From Micromonospora musae (GTDB lineage Bacteria > Actinomycetota > Actinomycetes > Mycobacteriales > Micromonosporaceae): a DNA stretch of 64,000 nt. The notes beneath the pieces were generated by a model. It searched no databases. It saw only the letters and a list, made by a program, of their open reading frames with translations, and was not told where the DNA came from. A program made the translations under genes and the position numbers. The stretch is from positions 558,001-622,000 of the forward strand of contig NZ_RAZT01000001.1 in assembly GCF_003626635.1 (NCBI RefSeq). The letters are read 5' to 3'. This document shows, one piece after another, positions 9,167 through 18,005 of the stretch. How positions within the stretch are numbered: position 1 is the first letter of the stretch; every line of letters begins with the position of its first letter.

Positions 9167-9751
9167 TCAGAGGCGCACGGAGACGTCGGCGCGCTCCTCG
9201 CCGACGGCATCGAGGTACGGCTCGGCGCGGAAACCGCCGACCCCGGCGATGATGCTGGTGGGCACGGTCTGCACCGCGGTGTTCAGCGACTGGACGGCGC
9301 TGTTGTAGAACTGCCGCGCGTAGGCGATCTTGTCTTCGGTGCCGGCGAGTTCCCGCTGCAGGTCGGTGAAGTTCTCGCTGGCTCGCAGCTGCGGGTACGC
9401 CTCGGTGATCGCGATCAGTCGACCCAGCGCCTGGGTCAGGGCGGCCTCGGCGGCCAGCCGGTCCGGTGCGCCGCCGGGGGCGCCGGCGGCCGCGGCGCGG
9501 GCGGCGGTCACCGAGTCGAGGGTCTCCCGTTCGTGGGCCGCGTAGCCCCGCACCGTCTCCACCAGGTTGGGGATCAGGGAGTGCCGACGTTTGAGCTGCA
9601 CGTCGACCTGCGCCCAGGAGGCCTGCACCTGCGTTCGCAGGCGGACCAGGCGGTTGTAACCGCGCACCGTCGCGACCAGCACGACGACCACCAGCAGCAC
9701 CACCAACGCCACGATGACGACCAGCACCAGGCTCGAACTCACGACACCCAC
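9167..9751 (-). CDS. lemA: LemA family protein
   Basis: A 194-residue membrane-anchored coiled-coil protein. One N-terminal membrane segment (about 8-28, all Val/Leu/Ile) is followed by GYNRLVRLRTQVQASWAQVD, then QLKRRHSLIPNLVETVRGYA and ALGRLIAITEAYPQLRASEN, the defining LemA sequence with helical bundle; the tail has FTDLQRELAGTEDKIAYARQ and FYN. LemA proteins adopt a four-helix bundle outside the membrane, and their precise role is unclear. It is the first gene of a two-gene operon with the DUF2207 protein. Confidence 0.92.
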   Translation of the reverse strand: MGVVSSSLVLVVIVALVVLLVVVVLVATVRGYNRLVRLRTQVQASWAQVDVQLKRRHSLIPNLVETVRGYAAHERETLDSVTAARAAAAGAPGGAPDRLAAEAALTQALGRLIAITEAYPQLRASENFTDLQRELAGTEDKIAYARQFYNSAVQSLNTAVQTVPTSIIAGVGGFRAEPYLDAVGEERADVSVRL

Positions 9752-10349
9752 TCCTCGATCGACGTGCTCCGCGGGACACCACAGCGGACGCAGCCATGAT
9801 GATCTCTTGGCACCGCAACCGAATCGGCTCTGTCGACGATGTGACGCTCCACCGTCCGGTCGACTTCGAGGATCGCGTGAACCGTGCTCCTACCAGCAGT
9901 TTCCGGTTCCGGGCCTACGGGTTAACGCACGGTGTGCGCGCCGGCGAGGACCCGGGATCGACCGGGTGCGAGGGGGCTTCCGCGGCACGGGGGCGCGAGT
10001 CGCCGGGATGACCCGGCGGTGCCGGCAGCGCCGGAGGGCGGTTCGCCGTACGCTCGTCGCCGTGCCACCGGGCGGCTGCGACGCGGCGGCCTGCGCAATG
10101 TCGATCGCGGCGGCGCGGACGGGCCGCGGGGCCGCCGGTCGCGGGTGCCGGGAAGGCGTCCGGCTAACGCGGAGGGAGCGATGTTATCGCTAACATCGCT
10201 CCCTCCGGAGTGGACTTACGAGATCCACACCGGCCGACCTCGGTGATCGACTCTCGGATTCCCTGACGTCGGCGCGGGCCGCTTTCCGCGACGGATCGCC
10301 TGCGCGAGACGTCGGGTCGACCACCGGGTCGCCCGGCGTGGATCGTCGG
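9752..10349. other. 598-bp intergenic region without a convincing gene
   Basis: Between the lemA start and the mmsB stop. Short open frames exist on the plus strand (for example 9796-10011) but none has a good ribosome binding site or family resemblance. The half next to lemA (about 9790-9940) is less GC-rich than its surroundings and probably holds its promoter. The other half holds the large palindrome at 10171-10206. Confidence 0.6.
10171..10206. promoter_or_regulatory. 16-bp perfect palindrome with a LacI-type operator core; possible operator and/or terminator
   Basis: GGAGGGAGCGATGTTA at 10171-10186 is repeated in inverted form at 10191-10206 around TCGC. The central 14-mer TGTTATCGCTAACA (10182-10195) is a classic LacI-family operator shape and matches 12 of 14 bases of the site upstream of chvE (14502-14515). 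It lies 144 bp past the mmsB stop, so it can also serve as the operon terminator. Sequence is direct observation; function is inferred. Confidence 0.6.
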
Positions 10350-11600
10350 TCAGCGGGCCTGTCCGGCCCGGCGCTTGTTGTACACGTCGAAGGCGACGGC
10401 GACGAGCAGGACGAGCCCCTTCACCACCGACTGCGTCGACTGGTCGACGCCCATCAGCTGCATTCCGTTGCTCATCACGGCCATGATCAGGCCGCCGACC
10501 ATCGCGCCGACGACGGTGCCCACGCCGCCCGTGACCGCCGCGCCGCCGATGAACGCGGCCGCGATCGCGTCGAGTTCGAACATGTTCCCGGCCGCCGGCT
10601 GGGCGCCGTTGGAGCGGGAGGAGTAGATGACCCCCGCCACCGCCGCGAGGAAGCCCATGTTGACGAACATCCAGAAGTTGACGGTGCGGACCTTCACCCC
10701 CGACAACGTCGCGGCCGAGAGGTTGCCACCGATCGCGTAGACCCGCCGACCGAAGACGGTACGTCGGGTGACCAGCCCGTAGACGAGCACGAGCACGGCG
10801 AGGATGATCAGCACGATCGGGAGTCCTCGGGCGTGGGCCAACTGCCAGGCGAAGTACATGATGACCGCGCCGACCAGCAGCACGCGGGCCACGAAGAGCG
10901 GGAACGACTCGACGGGCTGCTGGTAGCGGATGCGCGCGAGCCGGGTCCGGAAGACGCTGACCGCGTAGCCGGCCACCGCCACCGCGCCGATGAGCAGGGT
11001 GAAGGCGTCGTAGCCCTGCCCGCCGATGAGTCCGTTGAGGAAGCCGGCCGCGACGCGCTGGTACTCGGCCGGGAACGGCGAGAGCGAGATGTTGTCGAGC
11101 ACCCGCAGGGTGAGCCCCCGGAACAGGAGCATGCCGGCCAGGGTCACGATGAACGCCGGGATCCCCGCGTAGGCCACCCAGAACCCGTGCCAGGCGCCGA
11201 CCGCGATACCGACGGCCAGCGCGGCCAGGACGCCGATCCACCACGGCTGTCCCTGCCGGATGACGAGTACGGCGGAGACCGCGCCGGTGAGCGCGACCAC
11301 CGACCCCACCGACAGGTCGATGTGACCGCCGATGATCACGATGACCATGCCGATCGCGAGCACCAGGATGTACGAGTACTGCAGCACGATGTTGGTGATG
11401 TTGCCGGGGCTCAGCGAGACGCCGTCGGTGAGGACCGCGAAGAGGGCGACGATCACGACGAGGGCGACGTAGATGCCGCTCTGGCGCAGGTTGCCCAGGA
11501 TCAGCGTCCGCGGATCGCTGGTGCCGGTGTGCAGCGCGGCGGCGGGGGTGTCGTCGGACGAGGGGCGCTGCGGGGTCGCCGACGGTTTGGTGGTGGTCAT
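10350..11600 (-). CDS. mmsB: Multiple monosaccharide ABC transporter permease
   Basis: A 416-residue polytopic permease of the ribose/xylose (BPD_transp_2) family, with about ten hydrophobic segments. It carries [17 protein letters not shown] and [18 protein letters not shown], the conserved loop and helix of sugar permeases of the RbsC/XylH/GguB type, and [20 protein letters not shown] and [20 protein letters not shown] near the end. The N-terminus is a cytoplasmic Thr/Ser/Pro-rich tail. It overlaps the ATPase stop by four bases (ATGA), so translation is coupled. It forms the membrane channel for the sugar delivered by the binding protein. Exact sugar unknown. Confidence 0.9.
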   Translation of the reverse strand: MTTTKPSATPQRPSSDDTPAAALHTGTSDPRTLILGNLRQSGIYVALVVIVALFAVLTDGVSLSPGNITNIVLQYSYILVLAIGMVIVIIGGHIDLSVGSVVALTGAVSAVLVIRQGQPWWIGVLAALAVGIAVGAWHGFWVAYAGIPAFIVTLAGMLLFRGLTLRVLDNISLSPFPAEYQRVAAGFLNGLIGGQGYDAFTLLIGAVAVAGYAVSVFRTRLARIRYQQPVESFPLFVARVLLVGAVIMYFAWQLAHARGLPIVLIILAVLVLVYGLVTRRTVFGRRVYAIGGNLSAATLSGVKVRTVNFWMFVNMGFLAAVAGVIYSSRSNGAQPAAGNMFELDAIAAAFIGGAAVTGGVGTVVGAMVGGLIMAVMSNGMQLMGVDQSTQSVVKGLVLLVAVAFDVYNKRRAGQAR

Positions 11601-13141
11601 CGGGCGACTTCCCTGTCCTTCGTCATGAGCTCCATCAAGTTCTCCTGGGTGGCCTCGCCGACCGGCACCTCACCGGTGATCCGGCCGGCCGCGAGGGTGT
11701 AGATCCGGTCGCACATCCCGAGCAGTTCGGGCAGTTCGCTGGAGATGAGGATGACGGCCCGGCCGTCGGCGACCAGCCGGTTGATGATGGTGTAGATCTC
11801 GAACTTCGCCCCGACGTCGATGCCGCGGGTGGGCTCGTCGAGGATGAGGACGTCCGGGTCGGTGAAGAGCCACTTCGACAGGACGACCTTCTGTTGGTTG
11901 CCGCCGGAGAGCTTGCCGACCACCGACATGACGCTCGGCGCCTTGATGTTCATGTCGCGCCGGCCGTCCTCGGCGACTTTGATCTCCTCGTTGCCGTTGA
12001 CCCAGCCGAGGCGGGCGAGCTTGCCGAGCGCGGCGGCGGAGATGTTGCGCCGCACGTCGTCGATGAGGTTGAGCCCGAAGCGCTTGCGATCCTCGGTGGC
12101 GTACGCGATTCCGTTCTCGATGGCCTCGGCGACGCTGCGGGCGCGGACCTGCTTGCCGCGGACGAGGAGCCGGCCGGTGACGCCACGGCCGTACGAGCGG
12201 CCGAAGACGCTCATCGCGAGTTCGGTGCGGCCGGCGCCCATGAGGCCGGCGATGCCGACGACCTCTCCCGCGCGGACGTTCAGGTTGGCGCCGTCGACCA
12301 CCAGCCGGTCCTGGGTCGGGTGCCGGACGGTCCAGTCCTCGATGCGCAGGACCTCCTCCCCCGGTTCCGAGACCCGATCCGGGTAGAAGCTGGAGAGGTC
12401 GCGGCCCACCATGCCGCGGATGATGCGGTCCTGGGTCGCCTCGCCCGAGCTCATGTCGAGCGTCTCGACGGTCCGCCCGTCGCGGATCACCGTCGTGGAG
12501 TCGGCGATCGCGGTGATCTCGTTGAGCTTGTGGGAGATCATGATGCAGGTGACGCCCTCGCTGCGCAGGCGCCGGAGCAGCTCCAGCAGGTGCGCGGAGT
12601 CGATGTCGTTGAGCGCGGCGGTCGGCTCGTCGAGGATGAGCAGCCGTACCTGCTTCGACAGCGCCTTGGCGATCTCCACCAGCTGCTGCTTGCCGACGCC
12701 GAGCTGGATGATCGGGGTGACCGGGTTCTCCCGCAGCCCGACGGAGGCCAGCAGCTCCGCCGCGTCGGCGTTGGTCCGGTTCCAGTCGATCAGGCCGCCG
12801 GCGCCGCGGCGTTCGTTGCCGAGGAAGATGTTCTCCGCGACCGACAGGTAGGGCACCAGGGCGAGCTCCTGGTGGATGATGACGATGCCGTTGGCCTCGC
12901 TGTCGTTGATGCCGCGGAAGTGCACCGGCTTGCCGTCGAAGACGATCTCACCGTCGTACGAGCCGGTGGGATGGACGCCGGAGAGCACCTTCATCAGGGT
13001 GGACTTCCCCGCGCCGTTCTCCCCGCAGATGGCGTGGATCTCCCCGCGCCGCACGGCGAGCGAGACGTCCTGGAGGGCCTTCACCCCGGGGAAGGTCTTC
13101 GTGATGTGACGCATCTCGAGGATGTTGTCGGACATGGTCAC
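11597..13141 (-). CDS. mmsA: Multiple monosaccharide ABC transporter ATP-binding protein
   Basis: A 514-residue duplicated ABC ATPase. The first half has Walker [10 protein letters not shown] (40-48) and Walker [12 protein letters not shown]. The second half has a degenerate Walker A (GLMGAGRTE), an intact signature [15 protein letters not shown] and Walker [18 protein letters not shown]. One intact and one altered nucleotide site is normal for sugar importers of the RbsA/XylG/MmsA group. It powers uptake through the downstream permease. It follows chvE after a 165-bp gap that contains a strong hairpin, which may set a lower expression level than for the binding protein. Confidence 0.93.
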   Translation of the reverse strand: MTMSDNILEMRHITKTFPGVKALQDVSLAVRRGEIHAICGENGAGKSTLMKVLSGVHPTGSYDGEIVFDGKPVHFRGINDSEANGIVIIHQELALVPYLSVAENIFLGNERRGAGGLIDWNRTNADAAELLASVGLRENPVTPIIQLGVGKQQLVEIAKALSKQVRLLILDEPTAALNDIDSAHLLELLRRLRSEGVTCIMISHKLNEITAIADSTTVIRDGRTVETLDMSSGEATQDRIIRGMVGRDLSSFYPDRVSEPGEEVLRIEDWTVRHPTQDRLVVDGANLNVRAGEVVGIAGLMGAGRTELAMSVFGRSYGRGVTGRLLVRGKQVRARSVAEAIENGIAYATEDRKRFGLNLIDDVRRNISAAALGKLARLGWVNGNEEIKVAEDGRRDMNIKAPSVMSVVGKLSGGNQQKVVLSKWLFTDPDVLILDEPTRGIDVGAKFEIYTIINRLVADGRAVILISSELPELLGMCDRIYTLAAGRITGEVPVGEATQENLMELMTKDREVAR

Positions 13142-13259
13142 CGTCCTGGTCGTACCTGTCGTGAACGAACCCTGTCGATCGGGGGCCGCGACATAGGCCG
13201 CGCTCCGGTACCTGCCGCCACGACGGACCGCAGGCGAGAGGGACGAGGGTTCAGGGATC

Positions 13260-13301
13260 CCGTCGGGCCCGGCGCGGTGCGGCCGGCGCCGGGCCCGACG
13301 G
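13260..13301 (-). terminator. Intercistronic hairpin between chvE and mmsA (attenuator or mRNA-stabilising)
   Basis: Perfect 16-bp arms (13260-13275 and 13286-13301) with a 10-nt loop start 6 bp after the chvE stop, inside the transport operon. Such hairpins commonly make binding-protein mRNA more abundant than that of the downstream transporter genes. Here this role is inferred. Confidence 0.6.
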
Positions 13302-13306
13302 ACGTG

Positions 13307-14449
13307 TCAGCCCTTGGCCTGACCGCTGGCGACCTCTTCGGCCGTCCAGTAGCCGGAGTCGACCAGGACGGGCTTGATGTCGTCCTTGTAGACGGTCTGG
13401 ACCGGCAGGAGGTTCGACGGAACGACCTTGACGCCGTTGTCGTACGTCTTGGTGTCGTTGGCCTGCGGCTCCTTCTCCTGAAGGAACGCCTCGGCCGCGA
13501 CCACGGCCTGCTCGGCCAGCAGCCGGGTGTCCTTGAAGATCGTCGAGTTCTGCACGCCGTCGTTGATGAGCTTGACCGAGGCGATCTCCGCGTCCTGGCC
13601 GGTCACCACGGGCATCTTGACGCCCTTGGCGCCGTAGCCGGCGTTCTGCAGGGCGGTGATGATGCCCCGGGACAGGCCGTCGTACGGCGACAGCACGCCC
13701 TGGACCCGGGTGCCGTCGTTGTAGCTCGACGTGAGCAGGTCCTCCATGCGCCGCTGCGCGGTCTCCTGCTGCCACCGCAGGATCGCCACCTGCTCGATGG
13801 TGGTCTGGCCCGACTTCACCCGGAGCGACTTGTCGTCGATGAACGGCTTGAGCGTGTCCATGGCGCCGTCGAAGAAGAAGTGGGCGTTGTTGTCGTCGAG
13901 CGAGCCGGCGAAGAGCTCGATGTCGAACGGCCCCTTCGCGGTGCCCTTCGAGCCGTCCTTGTTCTGCAGGCCGAGACCGACGAGCAGCGCGGTGGCCTGG
14001 GCGACGCCGACCTTGTAGTTGTCGAAGCTGACGTAGAAGTTCACGTTCGGGCTGTCGCGGATCAGCCGGTCGTAGGCGATGACCGGGATCTTCGCGTCCG
14101 CGGCCGCCTGCAGCTGGCTGCTGAGGGCGGTGCCGTCGATCGCCGCGATGACCAGGACGTCGGCGCCCTGGGTGATCATCTGGTCGACCTGCTGGGACTG
14201 AGTGGGGATGTCGTCTCCCGCGTACTGGAGATCGACCTTGTAGCCCTTGGCCTCCAGCTTCTCCTTGACCGAGTTGCCGTCGGCGATCCACCGCTCCGAC
14301 GTCTGGGTCGGCATGGCGACGCCGATGGTCAGATCGGCCGGCTTGTTGCCGCTGGTGTCGCCGCCACCTCCGGCTCCTTCACCGCCGCAGGCCGTGAGGC
14401 CCAACGCCAACACCGTCGCACCGAGAACGGCTAGAAATCGTTTACTCAC
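13307..14449 (-). CDS. chvE: Multiple monosaccharide ABC transporter substrate-binding lipoprotein
   Basis: A 380-residue lipoprotein with a lipobox ending LTAC (Cys21) followed by a Gly-rich linker. The mature domain is a periplasmic-binding-protein type I fold: IGVAMPTQTSERWIADG, then QMITQGADVLVIAAIDGTAL and IPVIAYDRLI, and VVTGQDAEIASVKLINDGVQ near the end. These match ChvE-type binding proteins, which take several aldoses (for example arabinose, galactose or xylose). It is the first gene of the operon, with a GTG start and AGGAGA upstream. A LacI-type operator overlaps its probable promoter, so repression relieved by sugar is likely. Confidence 0.9.
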   Translation of the reverse strand: MSKRFLAVLGATVLALGLTACGGEGAGGGGDTSGNKPADLTIGVAMPTQTSERWIADGNSVKEKLEAKGYKVDLQYAGDDIPTQSQQVDQMITQGADVLVIAAIDGTALSSQLQAAADAKIPVIAYDRLIRDSPNVNFYVSFDNYKVGVAQATALLVGLGLQNKDGSKGTAKGPFDIELFAGSLDDNNAHFFFDGAMDTLKPFIDDKSLRVKSGQTTIEQVAILRWQQETAQRRMEDLLTSSYNDGTRVQGVLSPYDGLSRGIITALQNAGYGAKGVKMPVVTGQDAEIASVKLINDGVQNSTIFKDTRLLAEQAVVAAEAFLQEKEPQANDTKTYDNGVKVVPSNLLPVQTVYKDDIKPVLVDSGYWTAEEVASGQAKG

Positions 14450-14500
14450 AAGCAGTCTCTCCTCTCCGGACTCGCCGGAAACGCGGGTGACACTGCCGTA

Positions 14501-14528
14501 GTGTTAGCGCTCACAAAGAGGGCGTCAA
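14501..14528 (-). promoter_or_regulatory. Probable chvE promoter overlapped by a LacI-family operator
   Basis: On the minus strand a TTGACG -35 element (14523-14528) and a TAACAC-like -10 (14501-14506) are 16 bp apart. The near-palindrome TGTTAGCGCTCACA (14502-14515, plus strand) overlaps the -10 and spacer. This is the usual geometry for repression by a LacI-type regulator. No LacI gene lies in this window, so the regulator would act from elsewhere. Confidence 0.6.
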
Positions 14529-14631
14529 CACTTGTTCTCGAAATACACCCGTCACGGTCTCGTAACGGTGTCGACTATCGAGCGTCAGCGTTGCCGAATG
14601 CAGCTCTGTGGTCACGACGGCGTCACCCACC

Positions 14632-14665
14632 GTCCGCGATCGGTGGTCCCGCACCGACCGCGGAC
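14632..14665 (-). terminator. Terminator hairpin of the hydroxyproline operon
   Basis: 14-bp arms with one mismatch (14632-14645 and 14652-14665, 6-nt loop), 11 bp past the stop of the last operon gene. Confidence 0.65.
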
Positions 14666-14676
14666 GAGGAGGGCGA

Positions 14677-16203
14677 TCAGGTCGTCGGAACGCCGTCGAC
14701 CAGGCGGGGCAGGCGCAGCGGGTTCGCCTCCCGCAGCTCCGGCGGGAGCAACGAGTCCGGCACGTTCTGGAAGCAGACCGGGCGCAGCCACCGCTCGATC
14801 GCGGTGCTCCCCACCGAGGTCGAACCGGTCGTGGCGGCCGGGTACGGCCCACCGTGCTGCATCGCGGGAGCGACGGTCACCCCGGTCGGCCAGCCGTCCA
14901 CCACGACCCGCCCCGCGATCTCGCCCAACCCGGCGACCAGCTCCGCCGCCGCGCCGTCCCGCTCGTCGACGCCCAGCTGAACGGTCGCCGTCAGGTTGCC
15001 CGGCAAGGCGTTGAGCAGCGCGTCCCGCTCGGCCGTCGAGCCGTAGCGGACCAGCACGGTGACCGGCCCGAAGCACTCCTCCAGCAGCTGCTCGTACGGC
15101 CCACCGTCGGCCAGCCGCGACGCCCCGACGGAGAGCACCCCCGGGCGTACGGCCAGCGGAGTGTCGTCGTCGCCGGCCTCGCCCGCCGCGAGCGGCTCCG
15201 ACACCCCCGGCAGCCCCGCGCGGGCACGAACCCCGGCGAGGAACGCCTCCCGCATGCGCGGGTCGAGCAGCGGGCCGGACGGGACCGCCGCCGACACCAC
15301 CGCCTCGGCGACGGCGTCGCCCGCCGCCCCCTCGGGGAGCAGCACGAGACCCGGCTTCACGCAGAACTGGCCCATGCCCAGGGTGTACGAGGCCGCGAGC
15401 CCCGCTCCGACCTCCTCCGCCCGGGTCTCGGCCGCCCGCTCGGTGACCACCACCGGGTTGAGGCTGCCCAGCTCACCGTGGAACGGGATCGGCCGGGGCC
15501 GGGAGGAGGCGATGTCGAAGAGCGCGCGGCCGCCCCGCACCGAGCCGGTGAACCCCACCGCCGCCGTCAGCGGGTGGCGGACGAGCTCCGGGCCGGCGTC
15601 GAAGCCGTGCACCACGGCGACGACGTCCTCGGGCAGCCCGACCTCGGCCGCCGCCGCCCGCAGGATCCGGCCACAGAGGACGGAGGTGGCGGGATGGTCC
15701 GGGTGGGCCTTCACCACCACCGGGCAGCCCGCGGCTAGGGCGCTCGCGGTGTCGCCGCCGGGCACGCTGAAGGCCAGCGGGAAGTTGCTCGCCGCGAAGA
15801 CCGCGACCACCCCGAGCGGCACCTTGTAACGCCGCAGGTCGGGACGGGGCGCGGGCGCCGCCGACGGGTCGGCGTGGTCGATGATCACGTCCAGGTACGC
15901 GCCGGTCTCCACCACGTCCGCGAACGCGCGGAGCTGGTAGCAGGTGCGGGCGAGTTCACCGGTGAGCCGCACCCGGCCGAGGGCCGACTCCGCGTCGGCG
16001 GTCGCGACGATCTCCTCGCCGCCCTTCTCGAGCAGCGCGGCGGCCGTACGGAGCAGGTCCGCGCGCCGAACCGGGTCCCGCAGCGCGGCTCCGGCGGCCG
16101 CGGCGGCGCGTACCGCCCGATCCACCTCCTGCGGCGTCGACTCGGTCGCCACGCGTTCCCGCGACCGGCCGGTACGCGGGTCGCGGCTCAGCACGTCAGT
16201 CAC
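14677..16203 (-). CDS. 2-oxoglutarate semialdehyde dehydrogenase (NADP-dependent aldehyde dehydrogenase)
   Basis: A 508-residue aldehyde dehydrogenase that probably oxidises 2-oxoglutarate semialdehyde to 2-oxoglutarate, the last step of hydroxyproline breakdown. The start is the GTG at 16203, with AAGGAGG upstream and an 8-bp overlap with the preceding gene. The cofactor region has FAASNFPLAFSVPGGDTASA (about 137-155), the general base Glu244 in HGELGSLNP and the catalytic Cys281 in GMGQFCVKPGLVL; the GQFC.KPG form is characteristic of the 2-oxoglutarate semialdehyde dehydrogenase subgroup. It is the last gene of the operon and is followed by a hairpin terminator. The assignment rests on subgroup motif and on context. 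Confidence 0.9.
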   Translation of the reverse strand: MTDVLSRDPRTGRSRERVATESTPQEVDRAVRAAAAAGAALRDPVRRADLLRTAAALLEKGGEEIVATADAESALGRVRLTGELARTCYQLRAFADVVETGAYLDVIIDHADPSAAPAPRPDLRRYKVPLGVVAVFAASNFPLAFSVPGGDTASALAAGCPVVVKAHPDHPATSVLCGRILRAAAAEVGLPEDVVAVVHGFDAGPELVRHPLTAAVGFTGSVRGGRALFDIASSRPRPIPFHGELGSLNPVVVTERAAETRAEEVGAGLAASYTLGMGQFCVKPGLVLLPEGAAGDAVAEAVVSAAVPSGPLLDPRMREAFLAGVRARAGLPGVSEPLAAGEAGDDDTPLAVRPGVLSVGASRLADGGPYEQLLEECFGPVTVLVRYGSTAERDALLNALPGNLTATVQLGVDERDGAAAELVAGLGEIAGRVVVDGWPTGVTVAPAMQHGGPYPAATTGSTSVGSTAIERWLRPVCFQNVPDSLLPPELREANPLRLPRLVDGVPTT

Positions 16204-17701
16204 CGTTTCGTCCTCCTTCATCCAGCGCCTCTGCGGGCGTCGTCTCCTCGGCCAGTGCGGCGAGCTCGCCCAGGGGCACCGGCACGGCGAGGCTGCGGGT
16301 GGCCAGCGGACGCAGGTCGTCCACACCTGTCTCGCGTCCGCCCAGCCAGGCGGCGATACCGGCGGTGGCGAGACCGCAGACCCGCCCCTGGCACCAGCCC
16401 ATTCCCGGTCGCGCCAGCATCTTCAGCGTGCGCGCGTCCTCCGCGCCGAGATCGTGGTGGGCCCGGCGCAGGTCAGCGTAGGGGACCTCCTCGCAGCGGC
16501 AGACGAGGGTCGTCTCCGTGAGCCAGTCCGGCCAGGCGCGGGGCAGCGGGTAGGTCCGGTGCATGGCGGCGGCGAAGCGGCGTGCCCGCCGGACGGCGGC
16601 GCGCAGCCGTCTCGTCCGGGCCGGGTCGGCCGGATGGCCGCGGTCCGCGGCGACGGCGAGCGCGCTGAGCCGCCCCTCCTGCACGGCCAGCGTCGCGCCG
16701 CCCACCCCGGTGGCCTCACCGGCGACGTAGAGCCCGTCGACGCTGCTGCGCTGGGAGTCGTCGACGGCCACCACGAGTGAGCCGTCGGTGTCCTGCGCCG
16801 TCTCGGCGCCGAGCATGAGCGGCAGTTCGAGCGAGGGCGTGAAGCCCCAGCCGAGCGCCACGAGGTCGACGGCGATCTCCTCGTCCGGTCCGGTCGGGCG
16901 GCCGTCGCCGTCCACCCGCGCGACCCGGACCGCCTCGACCCGGCCGTCCCCGAGCACCTCACGGATCACGGTCCTCGTCCGGTACGGGATGCGGTGCCGG
17001 AGCATCGACGCGGCGTAGCGCAGGGCCTCCACGCCCTTGCCCGGCGCGGAGACGGCGCCGGCCGGGGAGCGCAGCCAGCCCACTGTCGCGTTGGCCTCGA
17101 TGACGGCCGCGACGCGCACCCCCGCCCGCGCCAGGCCGGTCGCCACGGGCAGCAGGAACGGGCCGGTGCCGGCGACGACCGCCCGCTGTCCGGCCGGGGT
17201 GCGGTGTCCCTTGAGCAGAGCCTGCGCACCTCCCGCCGTGAGTACGCCGGGCAGGTCCCAACCGGGTACGGGCAGTTGCCGGTCGTACCCGCCGGCGCAG
17301 AGGATCAGCGCGTGCGCGGCGAGCGTCGTCGGGTCCGCGTCGCCGGAGCGTCGACCCGCGGTGGCCGACGTGGACGTGGCGGCCGTGACCCGGAGAGTGA
17401 ACGCGCCCTCGGCGTCGCGGGTGATGAGCCACACCTGGTGTCCGGGGAGGTACCGGATCCGGCCTTCCGCCGCCAGCTCGTCCAGACGGGTGCGCAGCCG
17501 GGTGAAGACCGGCCAGTCGTGGTGGCCGATCCGGTCCTCGGGGCGGGCGTGGATCCGGTCGTAGTGCCGCCAGTACTGCCCGCCGGGCTGCCCGGCGGTG
17601 TCGATCAGCAGGACGCCGAGTCCCGCTTCGGCGGCTTCGACCGCGGCGGCGAGTCCGGCCGGGCCGGCGCCCACCACTGCCACGTCATGCACGTGCGACA
17701 T
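16196..17701 (-). CDS. D-hydroxyproline dehydrogenase subunit, NAD(P)/FAD-dependent oxidoreductase (HcnB/OoxA-like)
   Basis: A 501-residue flavoprotein, larger subunit of a probable heteromeric D-hydroxyproline dehydrogenase. The FAD-binding GAGPAG is at residues 11-16; AHALILCAGGYDRQLPVPGW and PGVLTAGGAQALLKG follow, and DGLYVAGEATGVGG marks the second dinucleotide-binding segment. The C-terminal Cys cluster (401, 403, 437, 442; CRCEE and WCQGRVCG) is a BFD-like [2Fe-2S] site. This is the architecture of the hydrogen cyanide synthase B / opine oxidase A family. It overlaps the ferredoxin-like subunit upstream by 17 bases. GGAGG five bases before the ATG supports the start. Oxidation of cis-4-hydroxy-D-proline is inferred from context. 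Confidence 0.88.
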   Translation of the reverse strand: MSHVHDVAVVGAGPAGLAAAVEAAEAGLGVLLIDTAGQPGGQYWRHYDRIHARPEDRIGHHDWPVFTRLRTRLDELAAEGRIRYLPGHQVWLITRDAEGAFTLRVTAATSTSATAGRRSGDADPTTLAAHALILCAGGYDRQLPVPGWDLPGVLTAGGAQALLKGHRTPAGQRAVVAGTGPFLLPVATGLARAGVRVAAVIEANATVGWLRSPAGAVSAPGKGVEALRYAASMLRHRIPYRTRTVIREVLGDGRVEAVRVARVDGDGRPTGPDEEIAVDLVALGWGFTPSLELPLMLGAETAQDTDGSLVVAVDDSQRSSVDGLYVAGEATGVGGATLAVQEGRLSALAVAADRGHPADPARTRRLRAAVRRARRFAAAMHRTYPLPRAWPDWLTETTLVCRCEEVPYADLRRAHHDLGAEDARTLKMLARPGMGWCQGRVCGLATAGIAAWLGGRETGVDDLRPLATRSLAVPVPLGELAALAEETTPAEALDEGGRNGD

Positions 17702-18005
17702 CCTCGCCTCCCGTCCGACCGGCCTCCTCGAAGTCCGCGCCCGGCTCGACGTCCGCGCCCGGTTCGGCGTCGCCGAGTCGCATGCCGTCGGCGGCGGCGA
17801 CGAGGCAGGCGCGCTGGTCGGGAATCCCGTCGACGGTGATCAGGCAGTCGAAACAGACACCGATGCCGCAGAACAATCCGCGCGGCCGGCCGCCCTTGCC
17901 GGTGGTGCGCCAGTCCGTGATGCCGGCGGCGATCAGGGCGGCGGCGACGCTCTGGCCGGGCTCGGCCGCGACGGTGACGCCGCGGAAGCTCAGATGGTGG
18001 GTCAT
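17685..18005 (-). CDS. D-hydroxyproline dehydrogenase small subunit, (2Fe-2S)-binding protein (HcnA/OoxC-like)
   Basis: A 106-residue ferredoxin-like protein. It has the plant-type [2Fe-2S] motif GLFCGIGVCFDC with Cys46, 51 and 54 and a fourth ligand Cys67 in DQRACL. The N-terminal LSFRGVTVAAEPGQSVAAAL is the beta-grasp start of this family. The last 30 residues are acidic and poorly conserved. It is encoded between the two flavoprotein subunits, overlapping both, which fits the alpha-gamma-beta arrangement of HcnABC-like dehydrogenases that pass electrons between flavins through iron-sulphur centres. Confidence 0.88.
   Translation of the reverse strand: MTHHLSFRGVTVAAEPGQSVAAALIAAGITDWRTTGKGGRPRGLFCGIGVCFDCLITVDGIPDQRACLVAAADGMRLGDAEPGADVEPGADFEEAGRTGGEDVARA

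Noticed and set aside
9796..10011. A 71-codon plus-strand frame in the lemA upstream region
   Set aside because: No ribosome binding site, no domain, and the composition changes along the frame.
10171..10206. The large palindrome as the end of an insertion sequence
   Set aside because: No transposase, target duplication or second end is visible. An operator/terminator explains it better.
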